From NCBI GenBank assembly GCA_035079385.1, contig JAVHKY010000059.1:310001-374000 (forward strand): DNA of 64,000 bases. The letters run 5' to 3'. Shown one piece after another: positions 48,541 to 60,589 of the stretch (positions within the stretch are counted from its first letter, which is position 1; the number at the start of each line of letters is the position of its first letter). The translations under genes and the position numbers were made by a program. This stretch comes from Aspidiotus rigidus (Eukaryota > Arthropoda > Insecta > Hemiptera > Diaspididae). The notes under the pieces are model-generated. The model was not told the origin of the DNA. It ran no database searches and worked only from the letters and a program-made list of their open reading frames with translations.

Positions 48541-49645
48541 GTTCCATGTCTTCGTTAGTCTTATTGTAACGCTAGTGATTCAAACTTCTTCACTCTAGAG
48601 ACTCAAAAGATAATCTTTTTTGTTCGGTCGACTCGTAAAACATTTGAATTTATTTTTAATGGGAAATACTGTTCAATAATGGTTTTGGGGCCTTATGACT
48701 CAAATCAGTGCTATTTATAACCTTCTTGTACTTTCCAATCCAGTGGTTCCATAAAACTTGATTAGAAAAGTTTGTATTGATGATCGATGAAACTCCTTCC
48801 TGGTCCACCTGACGTCTCATTGTTCATTGTAGCATAATTATTCTTGAAGGAAATATTTGTAGTTAATTGCCAGCGCAAGACCAAATAAGAGGGAATATCG
48901 AAAAAGACTCAAAATTCTTTTTAGAATGGGTGCTAATGGTGTGTGTACGCAGAACTCTCCCAATCTTAGAAGTATCATTATATTCAGATAATAGAAATAC
49001 CAAATTGTTGTGATGCTTTCGGGAGTACTTATGGTCTGTCACTCAAAAATCCACCTTGTACGCAACGTATGTTGAAATTATGAGTAGCTTCAATCTAGAA
49101 GCAGACGTTCCTATACTCAAGATTTATTACTATATTCCTTTTTCTGAAACTTTCCTCACTAATGTTTCCATACTCTATCAAAGTGATTGTGAGAAAGAAA
49201 AAAAGAGCAGTCAGTGGTAAACCGACGACAAGTTGAAGTGTGACAATAGTACCACTTCTCCTCCGTCTCCCCTTCCTTTCCGTCTTTTTCTTTTTTTCTC
49301 CCTCTCTCCAGGATGTGTGGTGGTGAATTTATGAAAATTTGATTTTCCCGACCACGTTTTCGGAGACATTATTTCTTGTAACCTAGCCGGAAAATCGTGA
49401 CACGTCACTAAAAAGCGGAACGAGCGACCTCTGTGGCCAGCCTATTCATATTTTTGCGTTGCGTCGGGCGACGTGAAATTATTACAAAATTTATAATAAC
49501 GATAGCGATGAAGTATTACGAATGGCGCGTCGCACGCTTATATTAATAGCGCGAAAGATGTACATAATAGTACCTCCAAACAATCCCCATTAAAGTATTT
49601 GTTGTCGGGAGTCACGCGGATAAAAAACTCCTTTTCCTACACAAT

Positions 49646-49825
49646 ATGAGCGACGGTAACGAAGCGGAGGCGGCAAATCAGCAGCATTTTAGTAACCTTA
49701 CGTTCGCCGCACAAGTTTGTCTGGATCAGTATCGGCAGCAGAAACTGCGAGAAGAGGAAAAAACAAAAAAGGAAAAAGTATTTCGCGACGAGCGGGAGCG
49801 AGAGAGATGGTTAGAGAAAAAATAA
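49646..49825 (+). CDS. Small ORF, 59 codons, acidic/polar N-terminus and charged helix; unidentified
   Basis: ATG to TAA without interruption, starting MSDGNEAEAANQQHFSNLTF, then AAQVCLDQYRQQKLREEEKT, then KKEKVFRDERERERWLEKK. Residues 1-15 are acidic and polar, 16-28 mildly hydrophobic, and 29-59 a strongly charged stretch with Glu/Lys/Arg pairs typical of a long helix or coiled coil. Codon choice is more GC-rich and balanced than the DNA around it and no low-complexity run is needed to make it. There is no signal peptide or membrane segment. It lies alone between repeat regions, about 2 kb left of a LINE. I do not recognise a family; it may be a complete small gene, one exon of a larger gene, or a retrocopy. 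No clear poly(A) signal follows. Confidence 0.5.
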   Translation: MSDGNEAEAANQQHFSNLTFAAQVCLDQYRQQKLREEEKTKKEKVFRDERERERWLEKK

Positions 49826-49829
49826 CGAC

Positions 49830-51880
49830 CATCCAAAAATGTAATATATGAATGAAATGGGGAAGAAAAACCAATTTCAAGTATCGCAAAAGTAATATTG
49901 TTATTTAATCGATAGGTATCGAGCATGTATATACAGATATATGAAATGGGTACGGTGGCCAGCCCAGCCAACAACACAGTAACCTTCTCATTTCCACCTT
50001 CCCCCTCGCAAATGCGGATACAAAGGGCCAACTAAACTGAAATCGAATTGTCAATTTTCCGCGTGGTTTATCCTTTACAATCTGATTCGGAAGAGCGAGA
50101 AGGAAAAGACAGGAAATAACCTCGTCAGAAAATAGCTTTTCTCTCAATCAAATTGCTGTTTTCCTTTTCCTCTATTTCTTTCCTCTCTCTCCCTTTCGCC
50201 TTTGCTCTCTTCTATTTTTCTATTTCGTTCTCGTTTCTCGCACACATTTCTCCGGCTATCATGTATCGTCATACTCTGTACTGCATTATAACCACCGTAT
50301 ACCTCCAGTGTCATCATCGTCGTCGTCAACATTGTCGTTTCTGTTATTTTTACACGGCTATTTAGCGTGTGTTCTTTCATTGGTTGAATGATACGAGTAC
50401 ATTTTTGATTTCTCCTCTCACCTTTAAAACGTTTTATGGTCATAATGACCGATAAATGTGCGGCCAATTGTGGTTTAGTGTTTGGCGAAAGAAGTGGTGA
50501 AACTTCCCACCGCTGATTTGACCGTCAACGTCGTTCTCGATGCGAGGGTAGAGTGGAATTAGGATCTTGAACGAGATCTTGTGTTGTTGTCTGATAGAAT
50601 ATTTTTGTATTGCCAGTTTGTTCTTGGTTAGGTCAGAGCCGCAAATTCCCCTTAATAACCAGAACGCCGGAAACATACTCAGTCACTTAATACTGATCAG
50701 TAGTCCACGACCGAAACAGCCGTGGAAGCTTTCAGTAAATATTACGTCATCCTCTAAACCTTTCGCTGAGCCATTGCACTTAGGCGTCTCTAAAAAATCA
50801 CCTTGTGCCATCTGACATGACTTCTGAACTGTCGAAAGCAGGTGTATTTGTGGAAAAACCGAAGAAGAAGAATAGATTTGCAGAATCGACACTCCAGTCA
50901 AGATGAGCTTAAATTTTACTTTCAACTTTCTGTCAGAACTTGCTCTTATCAACAATCGCGCTTCAGAAGTACAAGAATGCCATGAAAGTGTTATGCAGAA
51001 GGTAAGGCACCTGTCTTCAAAGACCGTCACCGTGGTTGGAAAATGTCGCTGAACAAACCAAACATGCCGCAAAAGAGATTGCAGCAGACAAAGCTCATAC
51101 AAGGCCAACAAATGCAAGAACAGAAGAACGGATTTGTATAAGTCAACACTATAGTCAAAACGTACTTATGGGAAGGACGAAATAACCAGAAATTATGCTT
51201 TCAACCATCCGCCAGCAGTTGCCCTTACCAACAATTACGCTTTAGAAGTACAAGAATGCTCTGAAAATGATGACCTCAAGGACCGCCACCGTCTTGTCAA
51301 GCGTAGTTAGAAAACGATACTAAGCAAACCAAACATACCGCTACTGAGGAAGTTAGCAGACAAAGCGCGTGCACTACCGACAATAGTTTGGAAGAACTAG
51401 TTCTGTAGATCCGTTAGTTGCAAGAAATTTGATCAAAACTGCAACGCCTCTTGTTTTGGGAAGGATGGTTGGAAATCAGTTACTACCAGAAATGAAAAAT
51501 CTAGTATTTTATTTGGATTGCATTGCTGGCGAAAGGATGTACAAACGAGTCACGAAAGTTGATACACTTGCGCAAATCTCTGGCTGGAACTATTTCTCTA
51601 TGGTACACTTCAGAGAAATTAATGAGTATTGCTTGAATCAACTGTAAACTAAATTGGTTACAGCTTAACTGATTGAGTGAAATATGTGAGCATCTAACGA
51701 CAACGCCCAGTTCTTGAAAGATTAGCATCGATATTTGGCACACTATCACGCTACATTATTGGTTTGCATGGAGCATCTGTGCGGTTTATAGCGCAGGCCC
51801 CAAATTATTGTAGTCGGCATGCTAGGAGTCAATGGCTAGGCAGAAATATAGGCACTAAGCCAATCTTTAGTGCCTCGGGA
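49830..51880. repeat. Non-coding interval containing a ~245-bp degenerate tandem duplication
   Basis: 50880-51130 and 51130-51390 share, in order, AATTTGTATAAGTC/TTGCAGAATCGAC, CTTTCAAC..TC.G.CAG.A, GCTTTAGAAGTACAAGAATG, AAAGACCGTCACCG/AAGGACCGCCACCG and AACAAACCAAACAT(G/A)CCGC. No gene was recognised. T/C-rich sequence occupies 50150-50240. Confidence 0.6.
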
Positions 51881-51884
51881 AAAT

Positions 51885-53536
51885 ATTAATTGTAGGAAAT
51901 TCTAAATGCCATCTTCCTAATTAAAAAATAATAAAGCACCAGGGTGCGATGGGCTCCCGGCTGAAATCTACAAATGTGGCAGCTCTGGCCTAATAAACTG
52001 AATCAGCATATTGATTTAAAAGATATGGGAGCGATGTAAATCTTCAGCCGACTTCAAGAACTCGCTAATCGTCAACATCTATGAAGGACAGGTGACAAAT
52101 CTGATTGCACCAACTATCGTGGAATCTCACTTGGTAAAATTCTCGTAAGAATCATCTACAACAGGCTCCTACCTGCCCTGGAAACAATTCTGCCAGAAAG
52201 TCAGGCCGGATAGGAGCACCGCAAATATGATCTTTGCACTGCGGCAACTTCAAGAAAAAGTCAGAGAGCAACTCTCAAAGCGTTTGATATGGTAGATAGG
52301 GAAGCACTTTGGCAAATTCTACTGAAGTTCGGGTGTCCTGTGAAACTCATAAATATCATCTCTGACCTATATATAAAAGAAACATGGCCAAAGTCATTAC
52401 TGGAGGAGACACTACAGAAGGGTTTCAGATCTCTAATGGAGTAAGACTGGGCTGTATTCTGGCACCACTCCTGTTTAATATATTCATGACGGTGTTTCTT
52501 GTGTGTCTGGACAGGATACTACAGGACCGTGGCATTGATCTAAAATATAGATGCGACGGTAGGCTACATAACCTTGCGCGCCTAAAAGCACAAGAAAAAG
52601 TTTACCGGCGCTTTCTAACCGAGCTGCAGTATGCCGACGATCTCGTTGTTTTGGCCAACTCCAAAGAAGAAGCTTGAAGAATGATGGATGCATTCACTGA
52701 GGTTTATGCATCACTGGGCATGGAAGTAAACACGACAAAAACTAAACAACTAGTCATGCGCTGCAGTGTTCCAATACCAACTACAGCAATGAAGTCAACC
52801 TTAAATATGAGTGGTAATCCTATAGAGACAGTGGGCCAATTCAATTATCTGGGAAGTCTTGTTTTGATCTCGACGCTGAAATCAGCCACCGTATTCAATG
52901 TACTTCACTTGCCTTCTTCAAGCTGAGAGGACGTGTCTTCAGCAGCAGAGACCTGACTATTAAAGTCTTTAAAACTGTTGTACTATCAATTGTTCTATAT
53001 GGAAGTGAATGCTGGACATTATACAGGAAACACATCAGGGCATTAGAAAAGTTCCAAATGAGGCAGCTTCGTTATATCCTGGGAATAAAGTGGCAGGACT
53101 TTGTGTCTAACAGCAGATCCGGGAGAGAGTGAAGTGTGACCCAATTGAGAACACACCAGCGAGGAACCAAATGAGGTGGATCGGCCATGTATGTCGAATG
53201 AGCGAAGGTCGTATCTCAAAGCAAATACTTTACATCGAGATGACGCATGGAAAGCGCTCAACTGGTGGACAAATGAAGCGATATAAGGATGTTGTCCACT
53301 CTATTATGAAGAAAGCCGGCATTAAGGACACTTGGGAAGAAACGTGTCAAGACAGATCTAAATGGAGGACCATATGTTACAATAACCAGGGAATATTCGG
53401 CACCACGGGTCCCTCCAGAAGAAACAGCAACAGCGAAACCTTCACCTGCCCCGAGTGCCAACGTGTAATAGGATCTAGGATTGGTTTGGTGAGCCACCGA
53501 CGTATGCATGACAGGCAACAGCAACAGATTCCGTAA
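51885..53536 (+). mobile_element. LINE (non-LTR retrotransposon), ORF2 with reverse transcriptase and C-terminal zinc finger, decayed
   Basis: Reverse transcriptase boxes occur in order across frames: NNKAPGCDGLPAEIYKC (51950), SNYRGISLGKIL-type text (52110), KAFDMVDREALWQILLKFGC (52280-52330), ISNGVRLGCILAPLLFNIFM (52430-52490), then LTELQYADDLVVLANS (52615-52660, the catalytic ADD is intact) and GMEVNTTKTKQLVMRCS. The C-terminal ORF 53129-53536 has MRWIGHVCRMSEGRISKQIL and TCPECQRVIGSRIGLVSHRR, a CCHH-type zinc finger ending in H-x-R-x-M-H. There is an in-frame TGA at 52676 and frameshifts between blocks. Upstream endonuclease sequence is missing. It is the same family as the copy at 4.8-6.2 kb. 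Clade not assigned. Confidence 0.88.
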
Positions 53537-53539
53537 GAT

Positions 53540-55500
53540 AGAGAAGCCTAACGACGACGACAAATTAAGTAGTACTCATATGATAAGATTAATTTTTGAA
53601 ATCATTGTAAGATTATTACGCAGATCAAATGTGGCTGTATGGTTTTCCATTACCATTTTTGGATGATCATGCTGAATTAAGTGATATGTGATACTTTTTC
53701 ATAATCCTCGTGAGAGGATTGTGCGAGTGGATAAGTAAGCAAGTTGTTGTTGAGACACGACAGTAGTTTCCATGATCATTGTTGAAAAATTATACCGGTC
53801 AATATGGGTTTCTTTAGTATACCGGTTAACTTAGCCTAAATAGCATCTATAGGGCTTTGAAGGCTCGAATTGCCCACTATACCATGAGGTCGATCGAATG
53901 AATGGAAACAGCTGTCGAAAGAACAGAACAACCAAAAGATAAATGAGAGCGGATATGTTCACAGGAGTGTTGAATTGAAGGAGTGAAGGATTATGAAACC
54001 ACGAAAAACGCAAAAATTTCTTGAGGTTTGAACATAGGAGCTCTTGCCTATCGAGCGTCTTATAATCATTTCCTCTCCTAACAACTGGAAAATGTAAGGT
54101 GATAGGCCTACTTCAATGCTGAATGTCTGGTAACCTGCAAATGGTAATTGAAGTACACCACATAAGAAATCCTGTAGGCCTTTCAAGGGTTGTACCATTG
54201 GCTAGGAGGCAAAGTCTCATCCAACTCCGATGTATACTGTACCTTGTAAAAATCTCGATGATCGGCCAACTAAAATGCTGGGTAGAGCAGGAAATATCCT
54301 ATGTAATATTCATGAACCTGGAAAAGTGAGGGATTGAGGAGAAAAACGGATTCTATGGGATTGACAGCCATCTCGCTCTTTCAGCCTCGTGTAGAAACTG
54401 ACGCTGCCAATATTAATACCATATCGTGAAGATTTCCTTCAGAACACACATGTTTAATAGACTTTTTCTTTCTTGTAAAGAAAAATGGTTTAGTTGAAGT
54501 TGTATTTAGAGAGAATATTTGTTCGAGAAATTGACGTGCAAGTATTCTAGCAAAACTTGATTTAGAAGTAATTGATTTTAGAGAAACTGTCGTTAAAGAA
54601 AATGCCGTGCAACCCTTCCAGAATCGAAACTCAGGTACAAATCTGTGACGTATCGAGGACCACATAGGTGAAACATATTACCTCTTGTATATTTGTTACC
54701 TATACCGTTTGTACTTTTGCATTCGGAAGTCCCCAGTATATTTTTTTTAATTCCCTTTTTTAAGGTTGAGGTGATCATAATACATAGATTACGCCAGCTA
54801 ATTTGTTTCGCTTTCAAAATAACGTTCCTCGTCTGTCAAAACTCAAGTCTTCAGTCAACGAAAACAATCTTCTTCAAGCATCGTCGTAGAAATCTAAATT
54901 TTTTTCATCTTTTCATGCGCACTCTTTTCGATATATGTGCTGAAAACATTGAAATCCTTTTGTATAATATCGTATTCTGTCTCATACATCTGCCTCACCT
55001 CTTGCTCTGATAACCCTCCCCTTACGTCGTTCATGTTGCTAGGCAATTTTGAACACCTGCGACTTCACATTTGTCGGGAAATCTCTCTGTAGGCTATCTT
55101 CGTATTAAGTGTCGGAGATCAAATAAGAAAATGACAAACATTGAGTTCGACCGAGACATCATCGTCTTCACGTTATTAATCAATTTGAAAATTACGTTTC
55201 TGCCAGCAGAAAAATACTTTCGTTGCGAGCGAGAGAGTCCAAAAATTGTGGACAACTTTTCATTTTGTTCATTGGTCAAACTGCGTAAAACCCGTATGTT
55301 TTCGAACTTTCCTTTTAGAGATATTGGCCATTATAGACGACTATTTATTAACTTTGTTCGCGTGTTGCAAAAAAAAAAAAAAAAGCTCACGAGTTCTTTA
55401 ATGGAGTTGGTAGGGAACCTGTTTCATGGGGTACGTGGGATCTGAAAAACGTTGACGTACCACATCTATGACGTCATGAAATTGTGACGTCACAGGCCCG
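53540..55500. other. No recognised gene
   Basis: AT-rich sequence with short ORFs that match no family I know. Confidence 0.4.
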
Positions 55501-55810
55501 GACTTTGGAGCTATATATAATAAGAGGGGGCTTGGAAAAATTCCGACCGTCAAGCTATATACAATTCGACCTCCGAGCTGTATACGGTAGGAGGGGGGCT
55601 TGGAATATACCTTAAAAGAACGTTCTAAATCTTATGGTGTCTGGAGCGTTGCATATCTGGCTCATTGAAGGGGCCAAGTCAATTGGTATGTAAAGTATTG
55701 CATGTCTAGTTATTTGAAGGGGCTATTTTCCAGCCTATATACACCGACCACCGTGCTATATATGATACGAGGGAGACTTTGAAACTTGTCAAGCTCCGAG
55801 CTTTGCCAGC
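55495..55810. repeat. Tandem copies of the GAGCTATATATGATAGGAGG module
   Basis: Several degenerate copies of a roughly 45-bp module (GAGCTATATATAATAAGAGG, GGGCTTGGAAAAATTCCGAC, CGTCAAGCTATATACA, GAGCTGTATACGGTAGGAGG). Related modules lie at 11.04-11.1, 12.23 and 58.75-59.0 kb. Confidence 0.65.
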
Positions 55811-56074
55811 AGGCCAAACGGCGGATGTATCCCCCCCCCCCCCTCAAAAAAAAAGAACGATGAAACAGGTTTTTTGTTAATATTTGGTATTAGATCTAAA
55901 TTCGCCTCAACCAGTAGACTGACTGTAGCTACTAAGTTTTGACATGTTCAATGTCTTTACTGGAACCACAGCTCACTATTGGAAATCTGCGAGGCCGAGT
56001 CCAGGCCTCCAACCCTTGACCTGGTCCAGAATTCCGTGAGTTCGAGTTTTTCAAGCCCAGCGTACTAGAGATGA

Positions 56075-58205
56075 ACGTCTATTTCGCAGCAGGAAGTATC
56101 AGCAGTGCTGCCAATTGTAATGTCGTGTTAGTCTTGTCAGACAAGAGTATTTCAATTCTCCGACTTGGAAAAATCCTCCAACTTGAAATATTTTCCAATT
56201 GTTGGACTTGCAATTCTCTGTCTTAGAATATTTTCCAAATCTCGGGTTTGAAAAATATTTTCAATTCTCCGACTTAGAAAAATTCTCTAACTTAGAGTAG
56301 GCCTATTTTTTTTTTTTTTTTTTATTTTTAAGGACTTAATGCCACGGCTATACCCATCAAGTTAATTGTAAGTATGAGTAATATGATTAGTTAGCTACAG
56401 AATTATCTCTAATTTATTGATACGAATGTAGTTCACTAGGTCAGTTAGCTCTTCGGTTCTGAGATCGCCGAACTTCCTCCTGTCAGTGTACTTTCGGCAT
56501 TCAGTGAGAGGATGATGGATTGTAACGATTTTTCCCGGGCAGTTTTCGCATATTGGAGGAGGCTTTTTTGTCAGGAGGTGTCGGTGAGTGATTTTAGAAT
56601 GTCCCAACAGCGTTCGGATTTTTGCTGTCTCTAGTGGTCTGTGTATTTTCCAATTGTTAGATTTGGAAATATTTTCAAATTTTTTTTTCAATTGTTAGAC
56701 TTGGAAATATTTTTCAGTTCTCGGATTTGGAAAATACTTTTCAATTCTTGGACTTGGAAAAATTCTCTGTCTTGGAATATTTTTCAATTGTTGGATTTAG
56801 AAATATTTTCAAATTCTCGGGCTTAAAAAATATTTTTAAATTTTCGGACTCGGAAATATTTTTCCATTCTTTGTCTTGGAAAAATTCTTTATCTTGAAAT
56901 ATTTTTTCAATTATTGGACTTCGAAAAATTCTCCAACTTGGAATATTTTCCAATTGTTGGACTTGGAATATTTTTTAATTCTCGGACTTCAAAAAAAAGT
57001 CCAACAGTTGTAAAATATTCCAAGTTGGAGAATTGGAAAATATTTCTACGTCCAAGAGGAAAAGAATCAGAGTTGGAGAATTTTTCCAAGTGAATTGAAA
57101 AATATTTTCAAGTCCGAGAATTGGAAAATATTCATAAGTCCGAGAATTTTTCCAAGTCCGAGAATTGAAAAATATTTCAAGTCCAAGAATATAATGAGAA
57201 CATATTCCAAGACGGAGAATTTTTTCAAGTCCAACATTTAGAAATTATTCCAAGTCGGAGAATTTTTCCAAGGTCGAGAATTGAAAAATATTCCAAGATA
57301 GAGAATTTTTCCTAGACTAAGAATGGAAAAATATTTTCCAAGTCCAAGAATTTAAAAATATTTTCCAAGTCCGAGAATTTGAAAATATTTTCAAGTCCAA
57401 CAATAATTGGAAAATATTCTAAGTTGGAGAATTTTCCCAAGTCCAAGATTTAAAAAATATTTTTCAAGTCCGAGAATTGGAAAATATTCTAAGACGGAGA
57501 ATTTTCCCAAGTCCAAAAATTGAAAAATATTTTCCAAATCCGAGAATTGGAAAGTATTTCAAAGTTCAACAATAATTGGAAAATATTCTAAGTTGGATAA
57601 TTTTTCTAAGTCGGAAAATTGAAAAATAATTTTCAAGTCCGAGAATTGGAAAATATTCTAAGACGGAGAATTTTTCCAAGTCCAAAAATTGAAAAATATT
57701 TTCCAAATCCGAGAATTGGAAAATATTTCAAAGTTCAACAATAATTGGAAAATATTCTAAGTTGGAGAATTTTTCTAAGTCGGAAAATTGAAAAATAATT
57801 TTCAAGTCCGAGAATTGGGAAATATTCCAAGACAGAGAATTTTTCCAAGTCCAAGAATTGAAAAAATATTTTTTAAGTTCCGAGAATTTGAAAATATTTT
57901 TTAAGTCGAAGAATTTGAAAATGTTTCCAAGTCTAACAATTATTGGAAAATACTCCATGTTGGAGAATTTTTCCAAGTTCGAGAATTGGAAAATATTCCA
58001 AGACATAGAATTTTTCCAAGTCCAAGAATTGAAAAATATTCTAAGTTGGAGAATTGGAAAATATTTCCAAGTCCAGCAATTGCTCCAAAAAAGGTGCTCT
58101 AAAGGTGCTCTGTTCCTACGACGATGCTCTTGTCTGCGATCATGAACACAAATTACGATTGGCAGCACTGCTGATACTTCCTCCGCCTGATCATTCGCTG
58201 CAAAA
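56075..58205. mobile_element. Second foldback-like element: two inverted arms of short repeats
   Basis: The outer ends match in inverse orientation: GCAGGAAGTATCAGCAGTGC at 56088 and its reverse complement near 58160-58180, continuing through TGCCAAT(T/C)GTAAT. Inside, the left arm (56150-56990) consists of units such as CTTGGAAAAATTCTCCAACT and GGAATATTTTCCAATTGTTG, and the right arm (56995-58080) of their reverse complements (CCAAGTCCGAGAATTGGAAA). The switch is at 56985-57005. The left arm is interrupted by a LINE fragment. ORFs in the arms are repeat artefacts. Confidence 0.8.
56305..56645 (-). mobile_element. LINE 3' fragment inserted in the foldback left arm
   Basis: Minus-strand coding sequence near 56640-56395 reads RTLLGHSKITHRHLLTKKPP, PICENCPGKIVTIHHPLTEC and RKYTDRRKFGDLRTEELTDL, which is the H-x-H..C-x2-C..H-H..C tail of LINE ORF2 (RNase H-like end). 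It ends in a stop at 56395 and an A-tail, seen as about 22 T on the plus strand at 56308-56330. It is 5'-truncated, as is usual for LINE insertions. Confidence 0.7.
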
Positions 58206-58329
58206 TAGTATATTAGCCCAGTACTATACCTAGTATAGCTTGGCATATAGCATATACTAGCCTATCCTGGGGGTAAATTAGGTGTAGCATGTAATTAAGA
58301 AAGATACTCAAAGGAGTAAAAGAGCAAAT

Positions 58330-59170
58330 ACAAAGACCACAAGGCGCCAGAATCTGTCTGTCTGTCTGATAGCGGAAGTTTGACCCTAGACACTAACAGG
58401 AGCAAACACTTGAAGGTAGCGGGGTTTGAAAATTGTGCCTATGGTTCAAGATTTGCCTCGGCCAGTAGACTGATTGCGCCTCTTAGGTTTTGACACTAGA
58501 CACTGACAGAAAGCAAACGCCTACAGGTAATGGGGGAATCATAAATTGTGTCTATAGATCTGAATTCCCATCGGCCAGTAGACTGGTTGCCCCTCCTAGG
58601 TTTTAACCGGGAACTTTTTCCATAGGGGGAGGGGATATTTCGAAAAATTTGCCGTGCGCCCTATGATGTCCAACCAAAACAAAAATGGTCCAGGTCGAAC
58701 ATCATTGTTGAAATGGTCTGAGTTCACCTCCTATCATAGCCCGGAGGTCGAGGAATTCGGGAATAATATAACTTTCGAGTCATAGTATGTATGACAGGAG
58801 CAGGACTTGGTAAAATTTCGACTCTCGAGCCATATGTATAATATGAAAGGAAAGGAACTGTGAAGAAAATTTCAACATGATAGGAAAGAGACTTAGAAGA
58901 AAATGTTGACTCTTGAGACATAATATGTGAACGATAGGAAAGGGGCTTCGAAAAATCTGTGGCGGATTTGGAGAAATTTGCACTTTCAGGCTATATACAC
59001 CATGACCCAAGGAACTCAAAAAAACAATTGACACTCTTCTAGATTTCATTTTGAATTCTCAATACCATTCGACCTACAGAACAGGTTCCCTGCGTCCCTC
59101 GTTGAACTTAATTTTGGAAGCCGTCCTTTCTCTAACGTCGGATATTCAACACTGACAGAAAGCAAACCCT
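58330..59170. repeat. Dispersed and tandem repeats: CAGTAGACTGATTGC units and GACTTGG..CTCGAGCC modules
   Basis: A ~112-bp unit (ACCCTAGACACTAACAGGAG.. to ..CGGCCAGTAGACTGATTGC) occurs twice in tandem at 58380-58605 with partial copies at 55880-55950 and 59148-59190. From 58750 to 59010 there are four degenerate GACTTGG(T/A)AAAATTTCGACTC / GAGCCATATGTATAAT modules. Confidence 0.6.
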
Positions 59171-60580
59171 TAAAGATTGCAAGGACGGCGAATTACCTTT
59201 GAGAAATACGTACTTTTAAGATCCAATGCAATTTCTCGTGTTCGTTTTATTCATGAAGAAATTAGGCTAAACGAATTTCTCACGTTTTGCTTCCCATCTA
59301 CTTGTGCTCACCTTTGTTCGTTTCTACTCGCACTAACGTCTGTTGAGACGAAGTTTGAAGTTTTCAATTACGCCAAGATCCTACCTACAATCTTAATTAT
59401 GGTAAAAAGAGATGAATTATCTTTAAATTATAGCGCGTCACCGTCTGATACCTTTACAAACAGAATACAATTTCACGTTAAGAGGAAGACTCGTAGGCAA
59501 TCGAGTGAATTTTATTCAATGTAGAGTAGGTATACTTACTATGCACTTGAGAACTTATAACATTATCGTGTACAGCACTAAAAACGTTTAAATGGATTGT
59601 GTTACCTTACACCTTCAGACAAACGATACAACTCTCGTTGAACACCATTAACAGAATTGAGATAAACAATTACGAAATTACACGTATGTTCGAATAATAT
59701 TATACGGTAACATCAACACGCCATTTATAATTCTTAACGAGCCTAATTATTATCTAAGTGTGTATAACTTTTCTCTGTACGCTTGTCAACCTATAAGGAT
59801 ACAGAAGCAGCTCAGATATGATTGATATTAGTTTTTCCCAAGTGTGCCCACCGTACTTCCGCCTGATGAAAAGGGTAACCATGCCGCAGGTTCGTTCATT
59901 AGGTAAAGACTAATAACACTGAAATTAGTTTATTATTAATAAAGTTTACTCCTTTTGAAGTCTCGAACGAGATTAAGTAAATGTTGAACGTTCTCTAATA
60001 AATTAACATGTAACTCGAAAGATTCAGACCAAGCGCTCGAACGAATTTTTCCGTTTGTTTATTCGAGCATCGCCTATCTACAACTTTCTGCTTCGTGTAC
60101 GATAAAAGGGTCGGAAAGTAGTTTTGGCTGGGAAGTAAGTATATTATAGATGTTCGAGTTTTTAAAAAAATGATGAGGAAAGAAAGATTTTTTGGAGTGT
60201 GAAATTGAAGAAAGAAAAAAAAAAAGTCGATTTAAATGTTTTTACTGTAGTTGGTTTACTCGGAATGAGAAAGACATAATTCTGGTGTTGAAAAATGATT
60301 TCGGTTGCTTTAATAGAGATTGATGATGCTAAGTGTGAAATCTTGATGTACATCTGAATACTACCCTTCGAACGGCGGAAGGGTTCCTAGACTTCATGAC
60401 TACTATTTTTGCGGGCCTCGGAGTATCCATTGCTTATCAGAAATTTTTGGATTCTACGTGCTTACAAGGAATTATAGAGGTTGGAAAGTTGAACCTGCTT
60501 AACTATAAAATTACCCAACGAGGAAAAATTTAGGGGAACTCGTGGGCAGTGGATGGAATCTGAAAACAAACTCTTATAAT
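59170..60580. other. No recognised gene
   Basis: AT-rich sequence. The ORF 59177-59524 (115 codons) has no family I recognise and overlaps a repeat copy at its left end. Confidence 0.4.
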
Positions 60581-60589
60581 CAGCCAAAC

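Noticed and set aside
57728..58246. 172-codon minus-strand ORF
   Set aside because: It consists of the short repeats of the foldback right arm read in frame (repeating NSWTWKNSLSWN-like text), not a protein.
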